A stretch of 64,000 nt of DNA, from NCBI GenBank assembly GCA_947625735.1, contig CANQPL010000002.1, positions 62,001 through 126,000 of the forward strand, given 5' to 3'. The stretch comes from an uncultured Clostridia bacterium. Lineage in GTDB: Bacteria; Bacillota; Clostridia; Oscillospirales; Ruminococcaceae. The notes under the pieces are model-generated. The model searched no databases and was not told where the DNA came from. It worked only from the letters and a program-made list of their open reading frames with translations. This document shows positions 52,876 through 61,764 of this stretch, one piece after another. The position numbers and the translations under genes are program-made. Positions within the stretch are counted from its first letter, which is position 1; each line of letters opens with the position of its first letter.

Positions 52876-53445
52876 ATGCGTAAACCAAATCTTATTATCG
52901 GAAAAAAACAGCTTATCCTTGCAAGCCTTACGCTTGTACTGGGGATAGCGGTGTACATGAATTATGTTTTCTCTGAGGTGGAAAACGAGCTTGCGGCAGA
53001 TGCTGATGCGGAGCTTACCGAAAGCACACAGGTAAACTACGGTGATGCCGCTTTTGTTAATGCGGACGGCAGCAGCGCTGCACAGCAGGTGGATACGGCT
53101 GATTACTTTGCACAGGCAAGACTTTCGAGAATGACCTCCCGTGATGATGCGGTGCAGACACTGTCGGCTATACTGGGAGGCGGCGATCTGAGCGACGAGG
53201 AGAATGCTGTATACACTATTGAAGCAGTGAATCTTTCTCAGCTTTCAGAGAGTGAAAGCAAGATAGAATCTCTCATAAAGGCACAGGGTTTTGAGGATTG
53301 TGTTGTCTACCTTGACGGGGAAACTGCAAGTATTGTTGTAAGATCCGAGGGGCTTCTTGCTGAGGAAGCAGCTCAAATTAAAGATATTTTATTAACAGAA
53401 GTGACAATTCCTGCAGAAAATATAAGAATTTTTGAGGTAAAGTAG
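52876..53445 (+). CDS. spoIIIAH: Stage III sporulation protein AH
   Basis: A 189-residue protein with one N-terminal membrane helix (GKKQLILASLTLVLGIAVYMNYVF region), an acidic linker, and a YscJ/FliF-like domain (ARLSRMTSRDDAVQTLSAI; VVYLDGETASIVVRSEGL; VTIPAENIRIFEVK). It binds SpoIIQ from the forespore in Bacillus to join the two cells. It ends the operon; a sigma-A promoter for nusB starts immediately after its stop. Confidence 0.93.
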   Translation: MRKPNLIIGKKQLILASLTLVLGIAVYMNYVFSEVENELAADADAELTESTQVNYGDAAFVNADGSSAAQQVDTADYFAQARLSRMTSRDDAVQTLSAILGGGDLSDEENAVYTIEAVNLSQLSESESKIESLIKAQGFEDCVVYLDGETASIVVRSEGLLAEEAAQIKDILLTEVTIPAENIRIFEVK

Positions 53446-53474
53446 TTGTTTATTTTTTAAAAGTATGATATAAT
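53446..53474 (+). promoter_or_regulatory. Sigma-A promoter of the nusB operon
   Basis: TTGTTT, a 17-base spacer and TATAAT. It separates vegetative nusB-recN type genes from the sporulation operon. Confidence 0.72.
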
Positions 53475-53492
53475 AGAAATATATACCGCAAA

Positions 53493-53535
53493 AAGCCTTT
53501 CGGACGCCGAAAAAAAACGGCGCTCCGACAGGCTT
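53493..53535 (+). promoter_or_regulatory. Structured leader hairpin before nusB
   Basis: Three stacked stems (AAGCCT/AGGCTT, TCGGA/TCCGA, GCCG/CGGC) close over a loop of eight A residues, with no T-run following. It is a stable 5'-leader hairpin rather than a terminator. Confidence 0.6.
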
Positions 53536-53576
53536 AAAGGCGTTTATGAAATCTGAAAACAGAAAAGGAGCTTTCA

Positions 53577-54005
53577 ATGAAAAGAAGTGATATAAGAGAG
53601 GCGGCGTTCCTGCTGATCTTTGAAAGAATGTTCAGAAACACAGACAGCATAGAAGATATAATAGCATCGGCAAAGGAAGCAGACGAGTATGATTTTAACG
53701 ATGAAGCCGAGAGGTTATTCCGCGGGGTAGACGAAAAAACCGAGGAGCTTGACGGTATAATTGCCGTTTTCAGTGAAAAGCGTAAGGTATCAAGAATAGG
53801 AAAGGTCAGCCTTGCAATACTGAGACTTGCTGTTTACGAATGTCTTTATTCGGAGGACGTTCCCGTGAATGTTGCGGTAAGTGAGGCGGTGCGCCTTTCC
53901 GGGCAGTATTCTTTTGAGAATGACACTCAGTTTGTAAACGGCTTGCTGGGCGCATTTTCAAGGAGCGAAATGATCTCCGGAAAAGGTACGGAGGGTGAGG
54001 GCTGA
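53577..54005 (+). CDS. nusB: Transcription antitermination factor NusB
   Basis: A 142-residue all-helical RNA-binding protein: REAAFLLIFERMF at the start and ILRLAVYECLYSEDVPVNVAVSEAVRLS in the core (in two parts), ending with FVNGLLGAF. With NusE it binds boxA RNA for rRNA antitermination. AAAAGGAGC lies seven bases before the ATG. It overlaps the next gene by one base (TGATG). Confidence 0.95.
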   Translation: MKRSDIREAAFLLIFERMFRNTDSIEDIIASAKEADEYDFNDEAERLFRGVDEKTEELDGIIAVFSEKRKVSRIGKVSLAILRLAVYECLYSEDVPVNVAVSEAVRLSGQYSFENDTQFVNGLLGAFSRSEMISGKGTEGEG

Positions 54006-54958
54006 TGCCGCTTTACTTAGGAGTTGATACAAGCAACTATACCACATCAGCAGCACTCTATGACAGCACATCTCAGAAAATGTACTCGGAGATAATGCCG
54101 CTGCCCGTAAAAAAGGGAGAAGCGGGGTTAAGACAGAGTGATGCGGTATTTCATCATACAAGGCAGCTCCCTGTTGTGATGAGGACGCTTTTTGACAAGG
54201 CGGGAAAAGGAGAGATGATCACCGCTGCCGCAGCCTCCGTGCGTCCTGTAAATGCGAACGGCTCATATATGCCGTGCTTTCTATGCTCTGCGGGAACGGC
54301 TCAGAGTATAGCAGCTGCAATGGGGATAAGGGTGTACAGTACCTCTCATCAGATAGGACATATTCTGGCAGCCCTTTTCGGCGGGAACAGTCTTTCGCTG
54401 CTCTCCTCGGATTTTATCGCCGTTCATGTAAGCGGCGGCACTACCGATTGTCTTTACTGCACTCCCGATAATGAGGAGCTTATAAAGGTAACACGGATAG
54501 GCAGCTCTCTCGATCTTAAAGCGGGACAGCTTATTGACCGCACGGGTCTTATGCTGGGACTTGATTTTCCCTGCGGTGCAGAGCTTGAAAAGCTGGCGTT
54601 TTCCGCAGAAAATAAAATAAGACCAAAGGCTGTTATAAGAGACGGCAGCTGCTGCCTTTCGGGATTTGAAAACAAGGCAAATGAGTTAAAGGACAGGGGA
54701 GCGGCTCCCGGGGATATTGCTTACTTTGTTCTTTCCGCCGTCAGCAGTACGGTGTACGCAATGATAGGATATGCACGTGAAAAATACGGAGAACTGCCCG
54801 TTATCTGCGCAGGCGGAGTTATGTCTGATGTACTGATAAAGGAAGATCTGGAAAAGCGGTTTAAAAATATTTTCTTTTCAACGCCGGGATTTTCACGGGA
54901 CAATGCCGCAGGGGTGGCATTATACGCTTATTATATGAATGAGGTCAGAAAAATATGA
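54005..54958 (+). CDS. TsaD/Kae1-family paralogue (M22 family)
   Basis: A 317-residue ASKHA-fold protein related to TsaD, the tRNA threonylcarbamoyl transferase. It has LGVDTSNYTTSAALY, the metal-binding His pair in SHQIGHILAALF, HVSGGTTDCLY and a C-terminal ICAGGVMSDVLIKEDL with FSRDNAAGVALYAY. The sequence differs throughout from normal TsaD (VGDAYDK motif region altered), so it is probably a second family member, known from Clostridia next to nusB-xseA, rather than the essential enzyme. The role is unknown. It overlaps nusB and xseA. Confidence 0.8.
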   Translation: MPLYLGVDTSNYTTSAALYDSTSQKMYSEIMPLPVKKGEAGLRQSDAVFHHTRQLPVVMRTLFDKAGKGEMITAAAASVRPVNANGSYMPCFLCSAGTAQSIAAAMGIRVYSTSHQIGHILAALFGGNSLSLLSSDFIAVHVSGGTTDCLYCTPDNEELIKVTRIGSSLDLKAGQLIDRTGLMLGLDFPCGAELEKLAFSAENKIRPKAVIRDGSCCLSGFENKANELKDRGAAPGDIAYFVLSAVSSTVYAMIGYAREKYGELPVICAGGVMSDVLIKEDLEKRFKNIFFSTPGFSRDNAAGVALYAYYMNEVRKI

Positions 54959-56139
54959 ATGCGGTTTTAACGGTATCACAGCTCAACAGGTATATGGCAT
55001 TTAAGATAAAGGAGGACATAAAGCTCAGAGGCGTACTTATCAAGGGTGAGATATCGGGCTTTTCACATCACAGACCGACAGGGCATTTCTATTTTACGCT
55101 CAAAGAGGGCGGTTCGGCTGTCAGGGCGGTAATGTTCAACAGCTTTGCATCAAGGCTCGGCTTTATTCCCGAAAACGGCATGAGCGTGATCGTTATGGGA
55201 AGTATTCAGGTCTTTGAAAGAGACGGAGTATATCAGCTTTATGCTACAGATATACAGCCTGACGGACTGGGAGCGGCTTATCTTGCTTTTGAGCAGCTGA
55301 AGGAAAGGCTCAGTGCCGAGGGACTGTTTGATGAGATCCATAAAAAGCCTCTGCCCGCCTTTCCGTCAAGGGTAGGCATAGTGACTGCCAAGGGGGGAGC
55401 CGCTTTACAGGATATACTTAATATTCTCACAAGACGCTATCCTCTTTGTGAAGCGGTGATATTCGGCTGTCTTGTTCAGGGTGAATATGCGCCGTCATCT
55501 ATCTGTGAAGCTCTTGAAACGGCAGACAGGAGCGGGTGTGATGTTATTATCTGCGGACGAGGGGGAGGTTCTCCCGAGGAGCTTGCGGCATTTAACAGCG
55601 AAAGTGTCGCAAGGACTGTTTTTGCCATGAATACGCCTCTTATATCCGCCGTGGGACATGAGACGGACACCACTATAATAGATTTCGTTTCCGATCTGAG
55701 AGCGCCTACTCCCTCTGCGGCGGCAGAGCTTGCAGTACCCGATATACCGGGACTTCTAAGCTCCCTTGGCAGGGAGGAGAAAATGCTTGCAAATGCCTTT
55801 ATATTCTGCCTTGAAGAAAAAAAGCACAGGATACGCACACTTGCGGCAGCTCTTAAAGGAAACAGTCCCGATGCAAGGATATCCGCAGTCAAGGAAAAGA
55901 CATTGTTTTCAGAAAAGGCTCTGGACACCGCTATGGAGCATTTCATCAGCATGAAAAAAGCGCTGATCGCGGAAAATGCGGCACAGATTGACGCACTGAG
56001 TCCGTTAAAGATCATGACAAGAGGATATGCTCTTGTTTACAGCGGTGAAAGGCTTGTCAGATCCGCAGAGGATACAAAAAGCGGAGATAAGATATGCATA
56101 AAATTTTCAGACGGAGAAAAAAATGCAGTCATATGCTGA
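54955..56139 (+). CDS. xseA: Exodeoxyribonuclease VII large subunit
   Basis: A 394-residue protein: an OB-fold DNA-binding domain (VSQLNRYMAFKIKED..GEISGFSHHRPTGHFYFTLK), the nuclease domain (RVGIVTAKGGAALQDILNIL, GRGGGSPEELAAFNSE, SAVGHETDTTIIDFVSDLRA) and a long helical region. It degrades single-stranded DNA together with XseB. It is somewhat shorter at the C-terminus than E. coli XseA. It overlaps the previous gene by four bases; xseB starts 14 bases after its stop. Confidence 0.95.
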   Translation: MNAVLTVSQLNRYMAFKIKEDIKLRGVLIKGEISGFSHHRPTGHFYFTLKEGGSAVRAVMFNSFASRLGFIPENGMSVIVMGSIQVFERDGVYQLYATDIQPDGLGAAYLAFEQLKERLSAEGLFDEIHKKPLPAFPSRVGIVTAKGGAALQDILNILTRRYPLCEAVIFGCLVQGEYAPSSICEALETADRSGCDVIICGRGGGSPEELAAFNSESVARTVFAMNTPLISAVGHETDTTIIDFVSDLRAPTPSAAAELAVPDIPGLLSSLGREEKMLANAFIFCLEEKKHRIRTLAAALKGNSPDARISAVKEKTLFSEKALDTAMEHFISMKKALIAENAAQIDALSPLKIMTRGYALVYSGERLVRSAEDTKSGDKICIKFSDGEKNAVIC

Positions 56140-56153
56140 AAAAGGGTGATAAT

Positions 56154-56342
56154 ATGAATTTTGAAGGGTCAATAAAAAGGGCTGAGGAGATCATCGAAAG
56201 GCTTTCCTCGGGGGATATACCCCTTGACGATGCGATAAAACTTTACAAGGAGGGCGCAGAGGAGCTTGCAGCCTGCCGCAGAATGATAGAGGACGCCGAA
56301 AAAACTGTGATGAAGGTCACAGAAGCGGAGGATTTAGAATAA
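56154..56342 (+). CDS. xseB: Exodeoxyribonuclease VII small subunit
   Basis: A 62-residue helical protein: NFEGSIKRAEEIIERLSSGD, IPLDDAIKLYKEGAEEL and a charged C-terminus, the standard XseB pattern. The start is the ATG after AAGGGTGAT; the longer frame, overlapping xseA, has no site. It binds along the long helices of XseA. It overlaps ispA by one base (TAATG). Confidence 0.95.
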   Translation: MNFEGSIKRAEEIIERLSSGDIPLDDAIKLYKEGAEELAACRRMIEDAEKTVMKVTEAEDLE

Positions 56343-57220
56343 TGGAGGAGCAGCTCGGTAAATACGTTCTGAAAATCAATAAGCGCCTTGATGAGATAAT
56401 AAAGGGTCTTGTACCCGAAAATTCGCTGAGAGGTATCTGCGCTGAGGCGATGGGGTATTCTCTTTCGGCGGGAGGAAAGCGTATCCGTCCGGTGCTTGTC
56501 ATGGAGTTCTGCCGTATTCTTTGCGGGGACGCAGACAAAGCCCTTGATACAGCCTGCGCTCTGGAGATGGTACATACCTTCTCTCTTATTCATGACGATC
56601 TGCCATGTATGGATAATGACGATCTGCGCAGAGGAAAGCCCTCCTGTCACAAGGCGTTCGGTGAGGATATCGCTCTGCTGGCGGGAGATGCACTGGAAAA
56701 TCAGGCTTTTGAGGTAATTGCCGCAGATGAAGGACTTGCTCCCGTGCAGAGGGTGTCGCTTATTGCCGAACTTTCCCGCAGTATAGGCGTTTCGGGAATG
56801 ATCGGCGGACAGATAATTGATGTGCGCAACACCCGGGGCGTTCTGAGCGGCGATGAGCTTCTGGAAATGTATTCCATGAAAACAGGCGCTCTTATACGAT
56901 GTGCCTGCAAAATGGGCTGTATCTGCGGGGGAAGAGAGGATATGATCCCTGCGGCATCGGAATATGCTGATGCGCTGGGTCTTGCCTTTCAGATAAAAGA
57001 TGACATTCTTGACATTACGGGGGACGAAAAAATTCTCGGTAAACACGTCAGAAGCGATGAGGAGCTGGGGAAAGCCACATATCCCGCTGTTTTCGGACTT
57101 GCGGCATCTGAAAAAAAGCTGGCGGAGCTTACAGATATGGCGCTTGACAAACTGGACGCCTTTGAGGATAACGTTTTTTTGCGGTCTTTGACGGAATATC
57201 TGCTAAGGCGGAGCTGTTGA
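56342..57220 (+). CDS. ispA: Farnesyl diphosphate synthase (polyprenyl synthetase)
   Basis: A 292-residue trans-prenyltransferase. The first Asp-rich motif DDLPCMDNDDLRRG is near residue 86, GGKRIRPVL is upstream, and the second Asp-rich motif is FQIKDDILDITGD. GGQIIDV lies between. It condenses IPP with DMAPP/GPP to farnesyl diphosphate for undecaprenyl and other isoprenoids. Product length cannot be fixed from sequence alone. dxs, the first MEP-pathway gene, is two genes downstream in the same operon. Confidence 0.93.
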   Translation: MEEQLGKYVLKINKRLDEIIKGLVPENSLRGICAEAMGYSLSAGGKRIRPVLVMEFCRILCGDADKALDTACALEMVHTFSLIHDDLPCMDNDDLRRGKPSCHKAFGEDIALLAGDALENQAFEVIAADEGLAPVQRVSLIAELSRSIGVSGMIGGQIIDVRNTRGVLSGDELLEMYSMKTGALIRCACKMGCICGGREDMIPAASEYADALGLAFQIKDDILDITGDEKILGKHVRSDEELGKATYPAVFGLAASEKKLAELTDMALDKLDAFEDNVFLRSLTEYLLRRSC

Positions 57221-57246
57221 TTTTTTTGAAAGGACGGATACAGGGG

Positions 57247-57741
57247 ATGTACAATTATATTCTGGTGACCTCGATTCTCGGCTGGTGCATAGCACAGTTT
57301 ATCAAGACGGTCATCAATCTGATAAAATACAGGAAATTCAGCGTGGAAAGGCTTTTCGGAGCGGGAGGGTGGCCCAGCGCACATTCTGCCATGGTCTGCT
57401 CTGCGGCGACGGCGGTATTTCGTGTGGAGGGCGGGCAGTCCACAATTTTTGCGGTAACCTGCATTTTCACTCTTATAACAATGTATGATGCAATGGGTGT
57501 GCGCCGTGCGGCGGGGCAGCACGCTAAGGAGATAAACCGCATTAACAGGGTCGTTGAAAACATTGAACAAAACGAGATCCCCGCTCTTTTTTCGGGAAAT
57601 TCTCCTGAGGATGCCGTAAATTCCGTAGAAAGACAATTTGTGGTACTAAAGGAGCTTCTGGGACATACGCCCTTTGAGGTAGCAAGCGGCGCACTGCTTG
57701 GTATCGCTTTAGCATTTATCATGCCAATGAACATAGTATAA
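57247..57741 (+). CDS. Divergent PAP2-family membrane protein (DUF212, YuiD-like)
   Basis: A 164-residue membrane protein with about four helices and the DUF212 pattern: IAQFIKTVINLI, GGWPSAHSAMVCSAAT, TMYDAMGVRRAAGQHAKEIN, and LGHTPFEVASGALLGI. The conserved Ser-His and Asp-Arg residues recall acid phosphatase/vanadium haloperoxidase-type enzymes, possibly acting on lipid phosphates. The start is the ATG at 57247; an upstream TTG frame extends into ispA and is less likely. It lies between ispA and dxs, hinting at isoprenoid phosphate metabolism (inference). Confidence 0.88.
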   Translation: MYNYILVTSILGWCIAQFIKTVINLIKYRKFSVERLFGAGGWPSAHSAMVCSAATAVFRVEGGQSTIFAVTCIFTLITMYDAMGVRRAAGQHAKEINRINRVVENIEQNEIPALFSGNSPEDAVNSVERQFVVLKELLGHTPFEVASGALLGIALAFIMPMNIV

Positions 57742-57764
57742 AATCGAAAGCGGGTCATTCGGAT

Positions 57765-59666
57765 ATGAAAGACAATCAAACGGTAAAGCTAAAAGAGCTG
57801 AAACTCCCTTACGATCTGAAAAAGCTGTCTGTACCTCAGTGTGTGGCACTTTGCAGAGAGATAAGGAGCATACTTATAAAAACGGTGAACGAAAACGGCG
57901 GACATCTTGCCTCAAATTTAGGAACGGTGGAGCTTACAATGGCGCTCCACAGAGTTTTTGATTCTCCGTATGATAAGATCGTCTGGGACGTGGGTCATCA
58001 GGCGTATACCCATAAAATACTTACGGGCAGATTATCGGAATTTTCTACTCTACGAAAGGAAAACGGGATCTCGGGGTTTGCAAAGCCCTGTGAGTCGGAG
58101 CATGATGCTTTTATTTCGGGACACAGCAGCAATTCCATTTCCGCAGCCTGCGGTATAGCAAATGCAATGCGCTTAAGGGGTGACAAGCACCATGTCATTG
58201 CGGTGATCGGCGACGGCGCTCTTACGGGAGGACTTGCCTTTGAGGGCCTTAACAATGCGGGAAAGGGCGGGGATAATCTCATTGTTATATTAAACGATAA
58301 TGAGATGTCCATTTCCAGAAATGTAGGCGCACTGGCAAAATATCTTTCCTCTATAAGAGGTAAAGAAAGCTATATGGAAACAAAGAAAAACGTGGAGGAT
58401 TTTCTCGATAAAATGCCGCTTTTAGGCGCACCTGTCAAGGAGCTTATCGTAAATTCCAAAGACGCTGTCAGATGGCTGCTGTATCATTACGGAGGATATG
58501 AGCAGGGACCTACCATGTTTGAAAATCTGGGGTTTGCATATCTCGGACCTGTGGACGGACATAATATTGCCGCTATGGAGGAAACTCTCAGAGCCGCAAA
58601 GGCGGTAAGAAAGCCTGTGCTTATCCATGTTCATACCGTAAAGGGAAAAGGCTTTACTCCCGCAGAAAAAAATCCGGGTGCATTTCACGGTCTTTCTCCT
58701 CTTGCCATGGAGAACGGAAATCCCGAGATAATAAGTGATGACAGCTTTTCAGCCGTTTTCGGGGAGGAGCTTACAAGGCTTGCAGACAGTGACAAGCGTA
58801 TCTGCGCTGTAACGGCGGCAATGAAGTACGGAACGGGGCTTAATAAATTCTGCACCGCTCACCCTGATCGCTTTTTTGATGTGGGGATCGCTGAGCAGCA
58901 CGCAGTTACCTATTCTGCGGGTATGGCGGCTGCGGGAATGCTTCCTGTATTTGCGGTATATTCGAGCTTCTTGCAAAGAGCCTACGATCAGCTTATCCAT
59001 GACACCGCAATTTGCCGAACACATATCGTTCTCGGCATTGACAGGGCGGGTATAGTCGGGGAGGACGGCGAAACACATCAGGGTATTTTTGATGTTCCAA
59101 TGCTTACCTGCATACCCAATACGACTGTTTTTTCTCCCTCGGATTACAGTGAGCTAAAATTATCACTGCGAAAGGCGCTTTATGATACTCCCGCAATTGC
59201 GGCTGTCCGTTATCCCAGAGGAGCGGAGGACGAGACTGTAACTATGGAGCTTGACAAGGACAATATGCTATGCTATGAAAAGCACGGAGGACGTGTCCTT
59301 ATTGCAGGATACGGAAGAACGGCTCTTTCTGCTGCTGCGGCTGTAAGAAATAACGGACTGCCCTGTGATGTGCTTAAACTCGTAAAGATATTCCCCATTG
59401 AAGGTGCGGTCATTGATATCTGCATGAGATATGATACTGTGATCTTTGAGGAGGAGGGATATAAAAACGGAGGGATAGGTGAGCATCTGAACTTTGAGCT
59501 TTACCGCAAGGGCTATAAGGGAAAGGTCAGGGTAAATGCTCTTACAGGATTTGTCCGCCATGCAAGTCCGGAAAGTATTCTTCACAGGTTCGCTCTTGAC
59601 GAGGCGGGAGCGGAAAGGCTCATAAGAGAAGAGCTCGAAAAAAGGAATGAAGCATATGCGCCTTGA
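57765..59666 (+). CDS. dxs: 1-deoxy-D-xylulose-5-phosphate synthase
   Basis: A 633-residue thiamine-diphosphate enzyme making DXP from pyruvate and glyceraldehyde 3-phosphate, first step of the MEP isoprenoid pathway. Key parts: VGHQAYTHKILTGR, the TPP motif GDGALTGGLAFEGLNNAG (near 148), HVHTVKGKGF, AEQHAVTYSAGMA, DRAGIVGEDGETHQG and GHLNFELY-like C-terminal region. Normal length. The last 11 bases overlap tlyA. Confidence 0.96.
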   Translation: MKDNQTVKLKELKLPYDLKKLSVPQCVALCREIRSILIKTVNENGGHLASNLGTVELTMALHRVFDSPYDKIVWDVGHQAYTHKILTGRLSEFSTLRKENGISGFAKPCESEHDAFISGHSSNSISAACGIANAMRLRGDKHHVIAVIGDGALTGGLAFEGLNNAGKGGDNLIVILNDNEMSISRNVGALAKYLSSIRGKESYMETKKNVEDFLDKMPLLGAPVKELIVNSKDAVRWLLYHYGGYEQGPTMFENLGFAYLGPVDGHNIAAMEETLRAAKAVRKPVLIHVHTVKGKGFTPAEKNPGAFHGLSPLAMENGNPEIISDDSFSAVFGEELTRLADSDKRICAVTAAMKYGTGLNKFCTAHPDRFFDVGIAEQHAVTYSAGMAAAGMLPVFAVYSSFLQRAYDQLIHDTAICRTHIVLGIDRAGIVGEDGETHQGIFDVPMLTCIPNTTVFSPSDYSELKLSLRKALYDTPAIAAVRYPRGAEDETVTMELDKDNMLCYEKHGGRVLIAGYGRTALSAAAAVRNNGLPCDVLKLVKIFPIEGAVIDICMRYDTVIFEEEGYKNGGIGEHLNFELYRKGYKGKVRVNALTGFVRHASPESILHRFALDEAGAERLIREELEKRNEAYAP

Positions 59667-60453
59667 CGTGTATCTTGCGGGGAGCGGCAGTGTAAAAAGC
59701 CGTGAGGCTGCAAAAAGGCTGATAACGGGCGGGGGAGTATCGGTAAACGGAAAAACCGAGAAAAAGCCCTCTGCTGATGTGAATGAAAACGACACTATCG
59801 TCATTACGGCAGAACCTCCCGCCTATGTGGGCAGAGGCGGCTATAAGCTGGAAAAGGCACTTTCTGTGTTTGACATTGATCTTAACGGGCTTGTGTGCAT
59901 TGATATAGGAGCGTCTACGGGAGGATTTACAGATTGTATGCTCCAAAATGGAGCGGCATATGTGTATGCGGTAGATGTGGGTCACGGTCAGCTCGATAAC
60001 AGGCTCAGGGAGGACAGCAGAGTTTGTTCTATGGAGGGAGTAAATATAAAGGATCTGTCGGCGGCGGACTTTTCCCGCAGGATCGGTTTTGCGGCGGCTG
60101 ATGTTTCTTTTATCTCCCTGACAAAGGTCATTCCGAAGATAGCGGAGCTTCTTGATGATAATGGTCGGGCGGTAATGCTTGTAAAGCCGCAGTTTGAGTG
60201 CGGCAGAGGAGATATCGGAAAAAACGGAGTGGTAAAATCTTCCACTGCTCATGCAAGAGCAATGCAGAATGTTTTTGCAGCCTGCACCGCAGCAGGACTT
60301 GGCGTCTGCGGCGCAGATTTTTCTCCCATAAAGGGAGGAGAGGGTAACATTGAGTATCTTTTCTGTGCGGTAAATGGCGGCTCGGGAAAAATGTTCAGTT
60401 GGGAAAAAATTGCCGAAGAAGCGGCAAGGGTCTTAAAGGAGAGTAAAGTATGA
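59656..60453 (+). CDS. tlyA: TlyA family rRNA (cytidine-2'-O)-methyltransferase
   Basis: A 265-residue protein: an N-terminal S4 RNA-binding domain (RLDVYLAGSGSVKSREAAKR) and an FtsJ-like methyltransferase domain (CIDIGASTGGFTDCML for SAM binding; VDVGHGQLDN; DVSFISLTKVIP; VKPQFECGRGDIGKNGVV). It probably 2'-O-methylates cytidines in rRNA; some homologues are reported as haemolysins. The ATG at 59656 follows AAAAGG by ten bases; the earlier ATG at 59647 touches that site. It is within the conserved dxs-tlyA-nadK-argR-recN order. Confidence 0.93.
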   Translation: MRLDVYLAGSGSVKSREAAKRLITGGGVSVNGKTEKKPSADVNENDTIVITAEPPAYVGRGGYKLEKALSVFDIDLNGLVCIDIGASTGGFTDCMLQNGAAYVYAVDVGHGQLDNRLREDSRVCSMEGVNIKDLSAADFSRRIGFAAADVSFISLTKVIPKIAELLDDNGRAVMLVKPQFECGRGDIGKNGVVKSSTAHARAMQNVFAACTAAGLGVCGADFSPIKGGEGNIEYLFCAVNGGSGKMFSWEKIAEEAARVLKESKV

Positions 60454-61313
60454 AGGCAGCTGTCTACCCTAATTTTTCAAAGTCAAATGCTTATGAAACT
60501 ACCGGCAAAGTCTGCTCAATGCTCCATAATATGGGATTTACTGTCTATGCAAGAGAGGAGCAGGCAGAAAAATTTCCGAGGCTTTCCTATATGCAGTTCG
60601 GAAAAGCAGAGGATATCGTTTCGGAATGTGATGTGGTAATTGCCATAGGAGGCGACGGGACGATACTTGAGGCATCGGCAGCGGCTGCTGAATTTAACAA
60701 GCTCCTGTTAGGTATCAATACGGGCAGACTGGGGTTTATGGCATCAATGGAAGCCACGGGGCTTTATAATCTTTCACGGCTGATGAGCGGCGATTACAGG
60801 GTAGAGGAACGTATGATGCTCGACTGTACCTTAACGGGAAACGGTGATGTCCCTGTTACTTATACAGCTCTGAATGATGTTGTCTTTGCTGGGCAGTATT
60901 CCCGCCTTGCGGAATTTAATGTTTATCTGAACGGTACACAGGTCAGCATGATAAGAGCGGACGGTCTTATCTTCTCCACACCTACAGGCTCTACCGCCTA
61001 TGCTCTTTCTGCGGGAGGACCGATACTTTCACCGGGGCTTAAATGCATTCAGATGACACCTATCTGTCCTCATTCTCTTTTTTCAAGGACTATGCTGTTT
61101 GATGCGGAAAATACTCCTGAGGTGAGCTTCTGCGAAAGAGATGCAAAAAATATTTATCTTACTGTAGACGGTCAGATAATAGAAAGATCCCTTGATGGAG
61201 TTAAGATCATGATATCACGTTCCAAAAAAACGCTGCGGCTTATAGATATAGGCGGAAATTCCTTTTTCAGCGCTGTGAACCGTAAGCTCATGAGTCCTTT
61301 AAAGGACGTATAG
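60450..61313 (+). CDS. nadK: NAD kinase
   Basis: A 287-residue ATP-NAD kinase making NADP. It has the motif IGGDGTILEAS (near residue 68), GINTGRLGFMAS, ALNDVVFAG and SGTAYALSAGGPILSP-like TPTGSTAYALSAGG. It overlaps tlyA by four bases and precedes argR by 13 bases. Confidence 0.96.
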   Translation: MKAAVYPNFSKSNAYETTGKVCSMLHNMGFTVYAREEQAEKFPRLSYMQFGKAEDIVSECDVVIAIGGDGTILEASAAAAEFNKLLLGINTGRLGFMASMEATGLYNLSRLMSGDYRVEERMMLDCTLTGNGDVPVTYTALNDVVFAGQYSRLAEFNVYLNGTQVSMIRADGLIFSTPTGSTAYALSAGGPILSPGLKCIQMTPICPHSLFSRTMLFDAENTPEVSFCERDAKNIYLTVDGQIIERSLDGVKIMISRSKKTLRLIDIGGNSFFSAVNRKLMSPLKDV

Positions 61314-61326
61314 GGAGGAGACCTTT

Positions 61327-61764
61327 ATGAAGAATGAGCGACATAACACGATAATAGAGATCATCGGAGAAACACCCGTGTATACACAAGAGCAACTCAG
61401 GGAGTGTCTTATCAGACGGGGAGTATGCGTTACACAGGCTACCCTGTCAAGGGATATGAGGGAGCTGGGGCTTATCAAAGGGGATAAGGGGTATTATCTG
61501 CCCGAGGTAAGCACTGTGCTGCCGCCCCTGCTTTTTGAATCTGTAATCGGCATAGATCATGCCCTGAACACCGTTGTCTTTCGTTGCAGGGCGGGTATGG
61601 CAATGGCTGTGTGCGCTACCTTCGACAGCCTGATGTATAAAAATGTAGTGGGTACTCTGGCGGGAGATGATACTATTTTTGTTCTCATGCGTTCCGAAAA
61701 GGACGCCGCCGCTCTTGAAAGAGAAATAGGAAATTTAATTTTTGGCAGAAAAGGTGATGACTAA
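61327..61764 (+). CDS. argR: Arginine repressor ArgR/AhrC
   Basis: A 145-residue regulator: N-terminal winged helix (TQEQLRECLIRRGVCVTQATLSRDMRELGLIK, in two parts) and C-terminal hexamerisation/arginine-binding domain (TVVFRCRAGMAMAVCATFD, GTLAGDDTIFVLMRS). In this family, arginine causes hexamers to bind ARG boxes. Its place before recN is conserved in Firmicutes. It overlaps recN by one base (TAATG). Confidence 0.95.
   Translation: MKNERHNTIIEIIGETPVYTQEQLRECLIRRGVCVTQATLSRDMRELGLIKGDKGYYLPEVSTVLPPLLFESVIGIDHALNTVVFRCRAGMAMAVCATFDSLMYKNVVGTLAGDDTIFVLMRSEKDAAALEREIGNLIFGRKGDD

Noticed and set aside
56243..57046. Long antisense open frame opposite xseB/ispA
   Set aside because: Shadow of conserved plus-strand genes, low-quality composition, no start signals.
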